A DNA stretch of 64,000 nucleotides from positions 1-64,000 of the forward strand of contig WBZZ01004628.1 of assembly GCA_019918135.1 (NCBI GenBank), read 5' to 3'. Shown here in pieces: positions 32,754 through 42,137 of the stretch; the first letter of the stretch is position 1, and every line of letters starts with the position of its first letter. The notes beneath the pieces are model-generated. The model was not told the DNA's origin and did not search any database. It worked only from the letters and a program-made list of their open reading frames with translations. The stretch is from Paulinella micropora (Eukaryota; Cercozoa; Imbricatea; Euglyphida; Paulinellidae). The translations under genes were made by a program, and so were the position numbers.

Positions 32754-33363
32754 GCCCCTGGCCGGACACGCCGGGCTTCGCCAGCTCCAGCACCGCTGAG
32801 CGCCAAGCTTCTTCTGTTGGCCGTGGGCAATAGCTAGTAGACCCGGCTCTGGGGGTAGCTAGCGCCGGGAGTGACCGCGGCGTCGGCCGGCGTGGGTCTT
32901 GAGAGCCCGGCCGCGCCCTTGTACTCAGTACGCAGCAATAAAGATAGCAGCGGGCCAGCTGGCCACCGGCAGGGGGAGCGAGGGCCTTTCCTCTCGGAGC
33001 CGGGCCGGGGGGGGAACCGGTCGTCCCGCGGGCCGGCCGCGCCGGAGAGCCCCGAGCGAACAGTACGCGCCACTGGCCGCCCTCCCTCCCCCAGGCAAGA
33101 TCACTTCGTCCCCCCGCCTGCCCCGCCCTTGCTCCCCCGTCCCAGGGGGGAGGAGGGACCCTGCGCAGGCGGGGGCTGGGGGGGGGCTTGGGGGGGAGGA
33201 GGAGGACTGCCCCCCCTGCTCCCACTTTCCCTTGGCTGGCGCCGGCCCCGGCCGCTCGCTCGCCGCCTCCCGGCTCTAGCTCACTCACTCTCTGCCGTCG
33301 GCTACGGAGCACGAGCACACTGGCCTCTGCCCTAGCGCGCGGGGCGGCCTCCGGACGAGGCAG
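32754..33363. other. Intergenic between two rightward genes
   Basis: Holds the AATAAA signal at 32937-32942 and the promoter region of the methyltransferase-like gene; very G/C-rich with poly-G tracts near 33175-33200. No gene seen; open frames are compositional. Confidence 0.45.
32937..32942 (+). terminator. Poly(A) signal AATAAA
   Basis: AATAAA in a G/C-rich context, about 185 bp after the stop of the 31647-32753 gene; chance occurrence is unlikely at this base composition. Confidence 0.55.
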
Positions 33364-35450
33364 ATGGAAGACTGTTTGCTGTTGCTGGCGGCCGACCGGT
33401 GGCACGCGCTGCCGTGGCCCCCGCCGGCGGCGGACGCGACCGCGGGGCAGCGCCTGTTGCTCGAGCCGTGGACGGAGTGGGCCCACGCGGTCGCGTGCGA
33501 GCGGCTGTGCGCCCTGTTCGAGCGCGTGCCGGCCCCGCGGGGCGGCCGGGCCTGGCGCGACCAGCTGGACCCCAGGCTCGCGCACGTGCCGCTGCCGGCC
33601 GAGCTGGCGCGGCAGCCGTCGGACTTGAACCGCGGGGCGTGCAAGCTGCGCGGCCTGGACCTGTCGCTCGGGGGCGCCATCACGGCGGCCCTCCACCTGC
33701 TGCCCGAGCACGCGGCGGTCGACCTGTGCGGCGGGCCGGGCGGCTGGCTCCAGGCGCTGGCCTCGCACCGGCCGCACGGCACGCTGTTCCTGGGCAGCAC
33801 GTGGACGGGCTCGCCCACGCCGAACAGCGGGTACGACGCGTTGCTGCGCGCGTGGGGCCGCGCCGGGGTGCCGGACCTGACCAACGTGGTGCTGGACACC
33901 GGGGGCGCCGACGACACGGACCTGCGGCGGCCCGCGGCGGTGGCGCGCCTGCGGCTGGCGTGGTCGCGGCAGCTGCGGGTCCGTGGCCTGCCCTGCACGC
34001 TGGTGCTAGCGGACGGGGGCGCCCCCGAGGCAGCCGACCAGGAGCGCCGCGGGGTGTGCCTGCTGGCGGCGCAGCTGCGGCTGGGCACGCACTGGCTGGC
34101 GCTCCACGGCCCCGCGGCGAGCGAGGGGCGGAGCCGCGCGTTGCTGGTGTGCAAGTTCTTCGGCGGCCTGGACGCGGCGACGCAGCTGGCCCTGGCCGCC
34201 GCGGCGCTCGCGTTCGACGAGTGGTGCGTGGTGAAGCCCGTGGCGAGCCGCTCCGCCAACGCCGAGGCGTACCTGGCGTGCCGGGGGCCCGCCTGGGCGC
34301 GCGCGCAGCCCTGGCGCAGCGCGTGCTGGGCGCCCTGCACCGGCTGGGCCCGGCCCCGGCCGCGGCCCGCGCCGTCGAGCTGGCCGAGCAGCACGGCGTC
34401 GTGGGGTCCCTGCTGGCCTTCCGCGAGCAGTTCCGCCCGTACATGGCCGCGCGCCTGCGCGTGCAGCACGACTGCCTGGCCGCCTTCTGGCGCCGCGCCC
34501 GGCCGCAGCCGGCCGAGGTCCGGCGGGCGCTGGAGCAGCCGCCGGCGCCCCGCGCCCGCAAGCCCCGGCCGGACGACGAACGGCGGCGGCGCCAGGACTG
34601 GCAGGCCCGGCTGGCCCGGTGCGCGCCGCAGTGCCTGCCCGCGGCCGCGGCCGCGGCTGGCGGGCGCCGGCTGCTGGCGGACCCCTGCCTGCAGGCCCGC
34701 GCGACCATGCCGGTCCTGCAGGCCCTGCAGGGCCTGCGGCCCACGGCGCCGCCCGACCTCAACTTCCTGGCGCTGCTGTGGGCCTACGTCTGCGCCGTGC
34801 GGCCGGCGACCGGCGACGAGACACGCTCGGTGCACGTGCCGTGGGCCGAGGGGGCGTGCGCCGGCTGGCTGTGGGCCAGCCCCGAGGGTTGCTTCCTGGC
34901 GCCGGCGGCGGCGCTGCCGGGCCCGCCGGGCTTCGTGGCGGCGCGGGTCTCCGCGCTGGACCCGGCGGGCGTGGACGAGTGGGCCGGGCGCCTGGTTGGG
35001 CAGGCCGCCGAGAACGCGCGGCTGCACGACCTGCTGTGCCGGGCCTCCCTGCCACTACACGACGTAACCCTGGCCCCCGGCACGTCGCTGCTGGTGTGGG
35101 GGGTGCCCACCAGCAAAGGGAGCACGCTGTGGGTGCTGGACGTGCTGGCCGGGCCGTGGACCCCCCCGGCCCTGTTTGGGGGCACGCGGGCCGGCCGCGT
35201 CGAGGCCTTGGTGCGCCACGTGCTGCGCTGCGCCGCGCAGGCCGGCCGGCTGCAGCAGGCTGGCTGGTGGGACCCAGGCGACGCGGGCAGCCTGCTGGGG
35301 CTGTCACTGCCCCTGCACGCACCCGCGGAGGCAGCGGCCGGCGGGCCCGCGGGCGACGGCGGCGGCCTGTGGGCCGAGTGGACGGGCGCGGCGGTGCGCG
35401 GCCGGCTGGTCCCCCTCGGGGGGGTTCCCCCCCCTGCCCCCCTTGCCTGA
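33364..35450 (+). pseudogene. FtsJ/CMTR1-like RNA cap 2'-O-methyltransferase
   Basis: ATG at 33364. The N-terminal half has the Rossmann FtsJ fold: NRGACKLRGLD (compare NRAAMKMANMD in eukaryotic CMTR1), SAM motif I VDLCGGPGGWLQAL (~residue 119), LVLADGG and LLVCKFFGGLD, then SRSANAEAYLAC. These supply the K-D-K-E catalytic tetrad of cap ribose 2'-O-methyltransferases, which turn cap 0 into cap 1 mRNA. The C-terminal half (to 35450, in a second frame) is helical and then beta-rich and unassigned. Cap methylation genes are typical of eukaryotes and of large DNA viruses with their own capping. About one break is present. Long opposite-strand frames are GC-driven shadows. Confidence 0.7.
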
Positions 35451-35902
35451 GGGGGGGGGTTCCCCCCCCTGCCCCCCTGCAGTCCGTGCTCGTCCCGTGG
35501 TCCCTGTTGGGGGGAAGGGGGAGAGGTGGTGCGTGGCCCGGCGCCCACCCCCCGCCTGGCGCCCGGCGTGGGACCCCTTCCCCCGGGCGGGAGGCCCCCC
35601 TCCCCGCTTTCCTCCCAGCGCCGCGTGGCGTCCCCAAAGCCAAAAAGAAAAGAGCCGCCAGGGCAGGGAAGAGGAGCCATGGACCGCCGCGCCGTGCGGC
35701 ACTTTGCCCGTGCAGACTCCCCATTCTACTTCCCTCTCTTCTCTTCCCCAGGGGTCTGGCCGGCTGCCAGTCAATTCTCCCCGTACAGTTACAATTCAAG
35801 TCAAAAGTGAATCTTTTTTATTTAGAGTACAATTTTACAGAGAGAGAGAGAGAGAGAGAGAGATCAAGAGAGCTAGTTGCTGGTTGGCTCTAGCTAGCTA
35901 CT
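35451..35902. other. Convergent intergenic region with microsatellite
   Basis: Contains a short direct repeat (GGGGGGTTCCCCCCCCTGCC, twice at about 35415-35480), an (AG)n run at about 35839-35862 and the minus-strand poly(A) signal at 35817-35822. No gene seen. Confidence 0.5.
35817..35822 (-). terminator. Poly(A) signal AATAAA for the 35903 gene
   Basis: AATAAA on the minus strand about 80 bp beyond the stop codon at 35903. Confidence 0.5.
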
Positions 35903-36604
35903 TCAGTCGGTCGCATGCAAACTCTTGGGCACGGGGAGGCGCAGCACGTAGCTACCCGGCTGCCGCAGCTCCAATTTCGCCCCTTGTTTAAGCTGTTCCC
36001 CGTAGTGCCAGAAGCGGCGCATGTCTTCGTGCAGGCGGTGCACATCAGCGTGGAGGCGGCCGCCGCTGACGACTTCAGCGGCCATGCACTGTTGGTACCT
36101 CTGCTGGGCGGCCGCCGCCACCGTCAGCACGCCGAGCACCCAAGTGACGAAGGCAGTGTCTTGTTCAGTGGGATCCGGCCTGTACCGCTCCACCCGCGTA
36201 GCCAGGGAAGCAGGTGTAGCGCGGGGCCGGGCCAGGCGTCTGACGTAGCCGCCCTTCGTCTTGAGCAACGCCTGGAGGCCACGGCTGATCTGGTTTGCCA
36301 GGTGGCTCCACCTAGTCACGTCCTCCCGGAGTTCGCGGGTGCTGGGATTGCGCGGGCGCGGGAGCAGGCGCAGGTCGCGTGTCCCGAGGGCTTGTGACAT
36401 CCTGTCCAGGGCCAAGACAGCGGCATACAGGACGCTGGCGTTCTCCTCGGCCGGTGCAGAGGCAGGCGGCGGCTGCTGCGGCTGGGGGTGCTGGTCGTCG
36501 GTGGTGTCCATGGCCGGGTGGGCGGGGTCGTACTCGGCGTCGGCGGGAGCGCTGGCTGGCGGCGCCTGGGTCTGGGGAGCCGTGTAGGGGGTGAGGGCTA
36601 GCAT
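35903..36604 (-). CDS. Unknown helical protein, 233 aa
   Basis: I choose ATG 36604 (MLALTPYTAPQ) because sequence further upstream in this frame only mirrors a repeat of the opposite gene. A Pro/Gln-rich N-terminus (to ~55) leads to a predicted all-helical domain (ASVLYAAVLALDRMSQALG; LANQISRGLQALL; WVLGVLTVAAAAQQRYQQC) and a C-terminal LRQPGSYVLRLPVPKS segment. No family recognised; no signal or convincing membrane span. Shares its upstream region with the divergent gene at 37143. Confidence 0.5.
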   Translation of the reverse strand: MLALTPYTAPQTQAPPASAPADAEYDPAHPAMDTTDDQHPQPQQPPPASAPAEENASVLYAAVLALDRMSQALGTRDLRLLPRPRNPSTRELREDVTRWSHLANQISRGLQALLKTKGGYVRRLARPRATPASLATRVERYRPDPTEQDTAFVTWVLGVLTVAAAAQQRYQQCMAAEVVSGGRLHADVHRLHEDMRRFWHYGEQLKQGAKLELRQPGSYVLRLPVPKSLHATD

Positions 36605-37142
36605 AGTAGGCGCAGTGGTTGTGTCTGGGGGCTTGGCTCGCAGCGCAAAAGTGTGAGGAGCGAGGGGGAGAGGCGCGTCGTGCGCGGCGGTCGCGCGCGA
36701 CCCCGGGCACGCGGGTGCCGACTGCCGGGCGCGTTCGGCGCGCGACCCCTGACACGCGGTAGGGGGGGGAGCGCTCGCTGTCGGGCGCGCGTGGCGCGCG
36801 ACCCCGGACACGCGGGGGTCGGAGCGCGCCCCCTTGTCGCGCGCTAGGGGCACACGCCGCAAGCACGCGCCCTGTACCGGGCGACGGGCCGTGCGGGGGG
36901 GAGGGAGGGGGACGCCCCCCTCCGTGCGGCGGCGCGTGCGCGCGGGGGGTGGAGAGGGGGAGGGCCCTCCGGCGCTCGAGACACCCACCAGTAAGGCGGC
37001 TGCTACTGAACCCGGACGCCCCCGGCCAGAGTGGCACACGCCACTCTGCTCTTTGTGCTCGCCTGCTGTTTGTGCGCTCACGCGCCTGGACACACCACAC
37101 ACCTGGCTGGCTCTTTCCCTCTCTCGTGTGCCCCTGTAGACC
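36605..37142. promoter_or_regulatory. Divergent promoter region with three 22-bp repeats
   Basis: Between the starts of a leftward (36604) and a rightward (37143) gene. GCGCGCGACCCCGGACACGC-type repeats occur at 36693-36714, 36738-36759 and 36794-36815, spaced 45 and 56 bp. Their position in a divergent intergenic region suggests regulatory binding sites. Confidence 0.4.
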
Positions 37143-37895
37143 ATGCCGGTGACGACGAGAGCCCAGGCCAGACTCCGGCAGGCGCCACCCAGCAGCCACG
37201 GCGCGCTGCGTCGTGGCGCGGCGCGTCCCCGCCACACCCGTCCTCCCAGCACGCGACTGCCCAGTACGCGACTGTCTAGTACGCGACGGCCTAGTACGCG
37301 ACGGCCCAGTACGCGACGGCCCAGTACGCGACGGCCCAGTACGCGACCGCCCAGTACGCGACCGTCCAGTACGCCACCGCCCAGTACGCGACCGCCTAGT
37401 ACGCCACCGGCTAGTACGCCACCGCCCAGTACACGACCGGCTAGTACGCCACTGCCCAGTACGCCGCCGCCCAGTACGCCAACGCTCGGTACGCCGCCGC
37501 CGTTGATGGCTGCGGTGGCCACGCTCCACAGCCAACTTGATACACAAGTCTTGGTGGACCGGGGCTGTGTCCAGGGGCCGCCGGGGTCGGTCGGTCGTCT
37601 GTGGCAGGCCCGGGGTCGTCGGCCGCTCCCCCCTTCGCTCCTGAGGCCGGACGGCACTCTCGCGCCCACGCACTGTACCCTCTTGCACCCCGGCTACCTG
37701 GTGGTGCGCCGGGGCGGTTGTCTGGTGGGCCGCGAGCTGCCCACCAGTTGGCCCTTGTACCAGCAAGCCCTGGCACAGGACAGGACGTTCCCTCCCCAGA
37801 GCCAAGTCGCGATAGCCGTGGCGGCGTACATCTGGGAATTCTTGCTGACGGAGGCGCAAAGGAGTTACTGGCGCGCCCGCAGTGACTCGGGCTAG
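37143..37895 (+). CDS. PSTR-repeat protein, 250 aa
   Basis: ATG at 37143. After a basic start (TTRAQARLRQAPPSSHG) the protein has about 16 tandem five-residue units of the type PSTRR/PSTPP (residues ~35-118), encoded by a 15-bp minisatellite. The C-terminal ~130 residues look folded (LHPGYLVVRRGGCLVGREL; SQVAIAVAAYIWEFLL). No family recognised. The Pro/Ser/Thr array resembles stalks of secreted or structural proteins, but no signal peptide is visible. The array length may vary between strains. Confidence 0.5.
   Translation: MPVTTRAQARLRQAPPSSHGALRRGAARPRHTRPPSTRLPSTRLSSTRRPSTRRPSTRRPSTRRPSTRPPSTRPSSTPPPSTRPPSTPPASTPPPSTRPASTPLPSTPPPSTPTLGTPPPLMAAVATLHSQLDTQVLVDRGCVQGPPGSVGRLWQARGRRPLPPSLLRPDGTLAPTHCTLLHPGYLVVRRGGCLVGRELPTSWPLYQQALAQDRTFPPQSQVAIAVAAYIWEFLLTEAQRSYWRARSDSG
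37250..37497 (+). repeat. 15-bp coding minisatellite
   Basis: About 16 copies of CCCAGTACGCGACGG and variants (CGACCG, CCACCG). Lies within the 37143 gene. Confidence 0.85.
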
Positions 37896-38097
37896 CTGTC
37901 CCTGCTCTGGCTGTGCACAGGCCAAAGCACTCATTAAAACATCCACGCTGATACTGCAAGGTTGCGCTGAGTTGCTCGAAGAACAGTGCCTAGTGCAGGA
38001 GCCAGGACAAGCAGCGCCTGAGCCGCCCTACTTTGTCTGGGACGATTTGGACCCGGAGAATTTTCTGGCGGTGTGGGAGGACCAAGCCTCGGACTAG
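37882..38097 (+). CDS. Small acidic ORF without ATG
   Basis: An open frame overlapping the end of the 37143 gene encodes CSGCAQAKALIKTSTLILQG and an acidic, aromatic C-terminus (PPYFVWDDLDPENFLAVWED). It lacks an ATG, so it is probably either a downstream exon or a continuation of the 37143 gene in another frame. ATTAAA follows at 38162. Confidence 0.35.
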   Translation: MTRASCPCSGCAQAKALIKTSTLILQGCAELLEEQCLVQEPGQAAPEPPYFVWDDLDPENFLAVWEDQASD

Positions 38098-38398
38098 CCG
38101 GCGGTCAGCTCGGTGGCCCAAAAAAAGAAAAGCCGTGCTGGGGCCCAACTGTTTCTGTTTCATTAAAAAAAGATGCTGGCTCGCTGATACTTGACGCGGC
38201 TGAATGCACCGGCTAAGTTTTAATGGCTAGGTACAGTTGGCGCCGGGGGGGCACGGGGCTCTACTCGCTCTCACACACGCACCTGCCTACCTACGGGGGG
38301 GGGGCTGTTTTTTCCGCCGCCCGTCCCTCCCTCTCTCTCTCTTTCTCTCCGGCCCTCCCGCCCCGTGTCTCCCCCCCTCCCCCGACAGGGAGGGGCGC
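38098..38398. other. Convergent intergenic with two poly(A) signals
   Basis: ATTAAA on the + strand at 38162-38167 serves the rightward gene; ATTAAA on the minus strand at 38218-38223 serves the leftward membrane-protein gene. Also a poly-G run (38286-38304) and CT-rich tract. No gene seen. Confidence 0.5.
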
Positions 38399-39748
38399 TT
38401 ACCGGTAGAGGAAGGTGGCGTGCGTGGCCTGCCCGGGCGCCGTCCCCTGGGGGTGCGGCGACAGCTTCGTCGCCAGCATCGTGCACGCTACCACTGCATA
38501 CCGACAGTTACATTTCTTCAGGATGCTCTCGAGGCTGTCGGGGCCCGTCAACGCGTGCTGTTCCTTCTCGAACAGGGCGAGCAGATCCGGGTTCTGCTCC
38601 TCGCTGTGGATGTTGGGGCAGCAGAAGACGTACGCAGTGCCTTCCCCGACGCACAACAAGAAGAGCGCGTACACGAAGAGCGCCAGGCCCAGGGTGGCTG
38701 CCGCCACGAACATGATCTTGTAGCCGACGCAGTGGTAGTTGTCAATCAGGGCGAACTGCAGCCAGTGGTGGTTCTTGCTGCTGCCCGCGTACTGGCAGGC
38801 CAGGCCCGCCATAAAGACCAGGTCGGACATGGCGCCAATGTTCTTCTCGTGCATCACCGTCAGGTACGCTGATTTGCGCGAGTAGGCATACCAGCCTGGG
38901 AAGACATTGCCCCACCTAGTGACTAGGCCCTGTGCATTGAAGGCGTTGCTGCCCTTGGCCTTCATCACCTCTAGCAGGCGGACGGAGTCGCGGTCGGAGC
39001 CATAGACCCAGAGCTCGTAGGGTACGAAGAACATGTACACTAAGGAGGAGACCACCATGGCAGTCACCCCCAGCAGACGAACGGTCGCCACCCCGTTCTG
39101 GGCTTCCGGTAGCCAGCTGTACATGATGCCGTAGATCGCCGAGATGGCTAGGTGTGCGAGGCCCTTGTAGATCATGAACGCGTCGCGCCCGATGGACTGC
39201 AGGGCGCGGGCCACCATCAGGACACTCCAGTCTACCAGGACGAGCCCGAGGATGGCGTACAAGGAGAACACCGTGTTCGGAGTGCCCTGGGGCCCCCAGC
39301 GCAGCATGCCCGCGGGGAGCCCGATGCCGCTCAGGTGGATGGACAAGAAGGTGATGGACGCCAGGAACAGCAGGCAGCCCCCTACCGTTTCCTCGGTCTG
39401 GTACGTCGTAATAATGCCGTAGATCTTTTCTTCCTTGGAGCTCCTGGCCCAGGCGAGCGCCGCGCGGCCGCTGCACAGGCGCAGGCCGTACACCACCAGC
39501 AGAATGGTGAGGGGGGCCAGCGTGACGAAGCTGGTGTAATGTTCAAAGCTGGACAGGGACTCGAAGCCCAGCAGCGACGCTTGTGCGTGGCCAAAATTCA
39601 AAGACTCGACCAGGCCGTTGCTGCAGGTAGCTACGCCCACGGCCTGCAGCTGGGCCCGCGCGGAGCACGACAGGCAAGTGTCGGCCGCGAGCAGTGCGTT
39701 GGCCGGGAGGACAGTGTCGTTCCAGGCTCCGAGTATGCTGTCATTCAT
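38399..39748 (-). CDS. Polytopic membrane protein, 7-8 spans, 449 aa
   Basis: Intact frame from ATG 39748 to TAA 38399. After an ~65-residue N-terminal region with several Cys (ADTCLSC, ATCSNG), probably lumenal, there are about seven or eight hydrophobic segments, e.g. FVTLAPLTILLVVYGL, GGCLLFLASITFLSIHL, TVFSLYAILGLVLVDWSVLM, LLGVTAMVVSSLVYMFFV, IMFVAAATLGLALFVYALFLL. A ~60-residue hydrophilic tail follows. No transporter or receptor signature is recognised. The overall layout resembles herpesvirus gM-like or other multispan viral envelope proteins, but also many eukaryotic membrane proteins; I do not assign a family. Confidence 0.6.
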   Translation of the reverse strand: MNDSILGAWNDTVLPANALLAADTCLSCSARAQLQAVGVATCSNGLVESLNFGHAQASLLGFESLSSFEHYTSFVTLAPLTILLVVYGLRLCSGRAALAWARSSKEEKIYGIITTYQTEETVGGCLLFLASITFLSIHLSGIGLPAGMLRWGPQGTPNTVFSLYAILGLVLVDWSVLMVARALQSIGRDAFMIYKGLAHLAISAIYGIMYSWLPEAQNGVATVRLLGVTAMVVSSLVYMFFVPYELWVYGSDRDSVRLLEVMKAKGSNAFNAQGLVTRWGNVFPGWYAYSRKSAYLTVMHEKNIGAMSDLVFMAGLACQYAGSSKNHHWLQFALIDNYHCVGYKIMFVAAATLGLALFVYALFLLCVGEGTAYVFCCPNIHSEEQNPDLLALFEKEQHALTGPDSLESILKKCNCRYAVVACTMLATKLSPHPQGTAPGQATHATFLYR

Positions 39749-40141
39749 GGCGGGGGGAAGGGAAGGGGGGTCGTGTACGTCCGGGCTCGCCAGTCGCTGG
39801 CGGGGGTTTTCTTTTTCCGAGCGCTGCTCCTTTGGCTCTCTCTTTACCTAGGTAGGTAAGAGGAGGCCAGCCCCCGGGGGCCTGGCGAGGAGGAGGCAGG
39901 GAGGAGGGGACGGGAAGGGAACGCGCGGGCGGAAGGGGTGAGGAGGGGGTCAGAGAGCGGAGGGGGTGTGCTAGGCGGGGGAGGGGAGGGGGCGCCCCCG
40001 GCGAGGAGGGGGGCGCCGCCCCCGGGGGCGCCGGGCCTCCCCCGAGGCCCCGCGCCACAAGCAGCCCGGCGCAGGATCGGCGCCGGTGCCTCCCGACCTC
40101 GCTGCCGCCCGAGGTAGGAGTTCGTGGACACCCCCCAGGCC
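39749..40141. promoter_or_regulatory. Divergent promoter region
   Basis: Between the leftward membrane protein and the rightward 40142 gene. Contains the palindrome TACCTAGGTA (39845-39854) and G-rich tracts. No gene seen; regulatory role is inferred from position only. Confidence 0.3.
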
Positions 40142-41790
40142 ATGGAGCCGGTGCCATGTTATGCGATGCTGTCTGGCTCGGCGGTGGAGACGGACCCGGA
40201 GGCCCCGCCCGCCCTCGCTGCTCCCGCCGAGGCGCGCGGCCCGGGGTACCCCCAGCCGTGCCCCGCGCCGCCCGACCGGGTCCCGCTGCAGCGTGCCGCC
40301 CCGGGCGCCCCGGGCAGCGTCGAGCTCAACCCGGGGGTGTTGGCGTTGGTGGAGCGGCTGGCGCTGGAGCCCTGCGTGTTCGCGGCGCTCGCTAGCTCGC
40401 GCGCGTCGGTGCTCGGGGGGGGGCTGCGCCTCGTGGGGGCGGCCGGCGAAGAGCCCCGGCACCCCCTGCGCGACGTGGTCCTGCGGCACGCGGAAGCCCT
40501 GGCCGAGGCCCTGTCGCAGGAATTCTTCAAGTTTGGGTTCGCGCTGCTGCGCACCCGGCCGGACGCGGTGCTGGGCGAAGTGTTGGAAGTAGTGAGCACC
40601 GCCGGCTACCAGCTCACGTACCGCGACGTGCGCGGGAGCCGGCGGTATACCTGCAAGCGGCGGGGCGCGGCGGGGGGGGTGCGCGCGGCTGGTGGGGCCG
40701 ACGGGGCCGGCGGGGCCCCGAAGGCGTCGCTGCGGGTGTCGGTGGTGGAGTACGGGCCCTTCCGCCCCGGCGGGCGGGGGCAGCTCTGTTCGCCCCTGGG
40801 CGCCCTGCTGGAGCACTATGCCCTGCGGCTGCAGCTGGAGAACCTGCGCCTGGCGTACACCCTGGACCACGCCGGGGAGCGCTGGTCCTGGGCCGGCGCC
40901 GCGAGGGCAACGTGGACCGGGCGTGGGAGAGCTGGCTGTTGCCGGGCGCGGCGGCCACGGCGGCCGTCGGGCCGGAGCCCGCGCACGCGAGGGGCGACGT
41001 GCCGGCCCGGCGCCAGCGCACGCTCCGGCGCGCGGGCGACTCGCTGCTGTGCGAACTGGCCTGCCCGCCGCTGTACAGGTACCAGGTCCCGGGACAGCGC
41101 AGCGGCCGGAATGCCCCGTGCACCAGCGTGTCGGGCGCCTGTGTCACCCGCGACAACACCAACCTGGTCTATGCGCGCGAAGCCCTGCGCCCGGAGCACG
41201 AGGTCCCCTACACCCTGTGGTCCGACCTGGTGGCGCGGGTCTTTGGCCTGCCCGGCGGCGCCCGGGAGGTGTCCGCCACGCCCGAGCACGCGCTGACGGC
41301 CGGGGGGGCGCTGGCGGCCGGGGGGGCGCTGGCCGGCTGGGCGTTCGAGGCCCGCAGCCGTGCCCTCCGGACCGCCGTCGTGGAGCTGATCAACTACGGG
41401 CAGGCGCTGACGATCGGCCCCAGGTGCCGCGCGCTGTCGTCGCGGACGGGGCAGGGGGTCCGGCAGAGCGGGCCGACGGGCGGGCCGGCGGGGCTGTGGC
41501 ACGCGCTCCCCCCCCTCGCGCCACCGGACGCCGCCGCCGCGGAGCCGACCGAGGAGGAGCTGCGCGCGTACTGGTGGTCCGTCGAGGTCCTGCCGACCCC
41601 GGCGTCGGCCGCCGGGCTGGACACGCTGGTGCGTGTGCTGGAGCTGAGCGCCCGGCTGGCGGGGCCCGAGCTCGACCTGCTGCGAAACCTGTACCCCCGG
41701 CTGCTGCCGGAGTGGGCGCGGGACGCGGCCCCCCCCGCCGGGGGCGACCGAGCCGCGGGCCAGCGGGGGGGCCGCCGGCGGCGGTCGTGA
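40142..41790 (+). pseudogene. Unknown large protein of the GC-rich block
   Basis: ATG at 40142 (MEPVPCYAMLSGSAVETD). A Pro/Ala-rich leader (to ~60) is followed by a helical region (LALVERLALEPCVFAALASS; RHAEALAEALSQEFFKFGF) and a beta-rich stretch (GYQLTYRDVRGSRRYTCKR). Coding-like sequence goes on to 41790 in a second frame (PPLYRYQVPGQRSGRNAPC; LWSDLVARVFGLPGG; AYWWSVEVLPTP), ending in a basic RRRR tail. No family recognised. The length (about 550 residues) and lack of signal or membrane segments suit an intracellular enzyme or structural protein. About one break. Confidence 0.5.
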
Positions 41791-42137
41791 GGCGGACCCG
41801 CCGGGCGCGGGGTGAAGCTCCCTCCCTCCCCCGCCCGGGGCGGCGGCCGGCCCCCTTGCCCTCCTCGCCACCTCTCTGGGCCCGCTCCCCCGGGCAGGGG
41901 GCCGCCCTCCCCCCTCCCTTCCCCCCGCACCGGCCCGAGCCCCCCCCCGGGGGCCCGCGGCGTGGCCCCCTTCCGGTATAACCAGCGCCAGACGTGGACC
42001 CCCGTGGACCCCCGTGGACCCCCGTGGACCCCCCCCCTCTTCTTGCTCACAAACCCCCCCCCTCTTACCCCAAGACGGCCGAAGCTCGGATCCCCGTGCC
42101 TGAACCCCGGCGCGGGCGGGCCCGGCCCAGGGTTCAC
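41791..42137. other. Intergenic with 10-bp repeat
   Basis: C-rich; GTGGACCCCC is repeated about four to five times at 41995-42035. No gene seen. Confidence 0.5.

Noticed and set aside
33285-35027. 580-codon minus-strand frame opposite the methyltransferase
   Set aside because: Arg/Pro/Ala-rich low-complexity translation with no domain, whereas the plus strand carries clear FtsJ motifs.
37250-37497. CRISPR-like regular array
   Set aside because: Units are contiguous 15-mers without spacers and encode a Pro/Ser/Thr repeat in a eukaryote-like context.
36604-37946. Long minus-strand extensions (RVLGRR-type repeats)
   Set aside because: Mirror image of the PSTRR minisatellite; the leftward gene has a good ATG at 36604.
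38399-39748. Heliorhodopsin or microbial rhodopsin
   Set aside because: Seven or eight spans are present, but I see no retinal-binding Lys motif in the right place and the soluble loops are too long.
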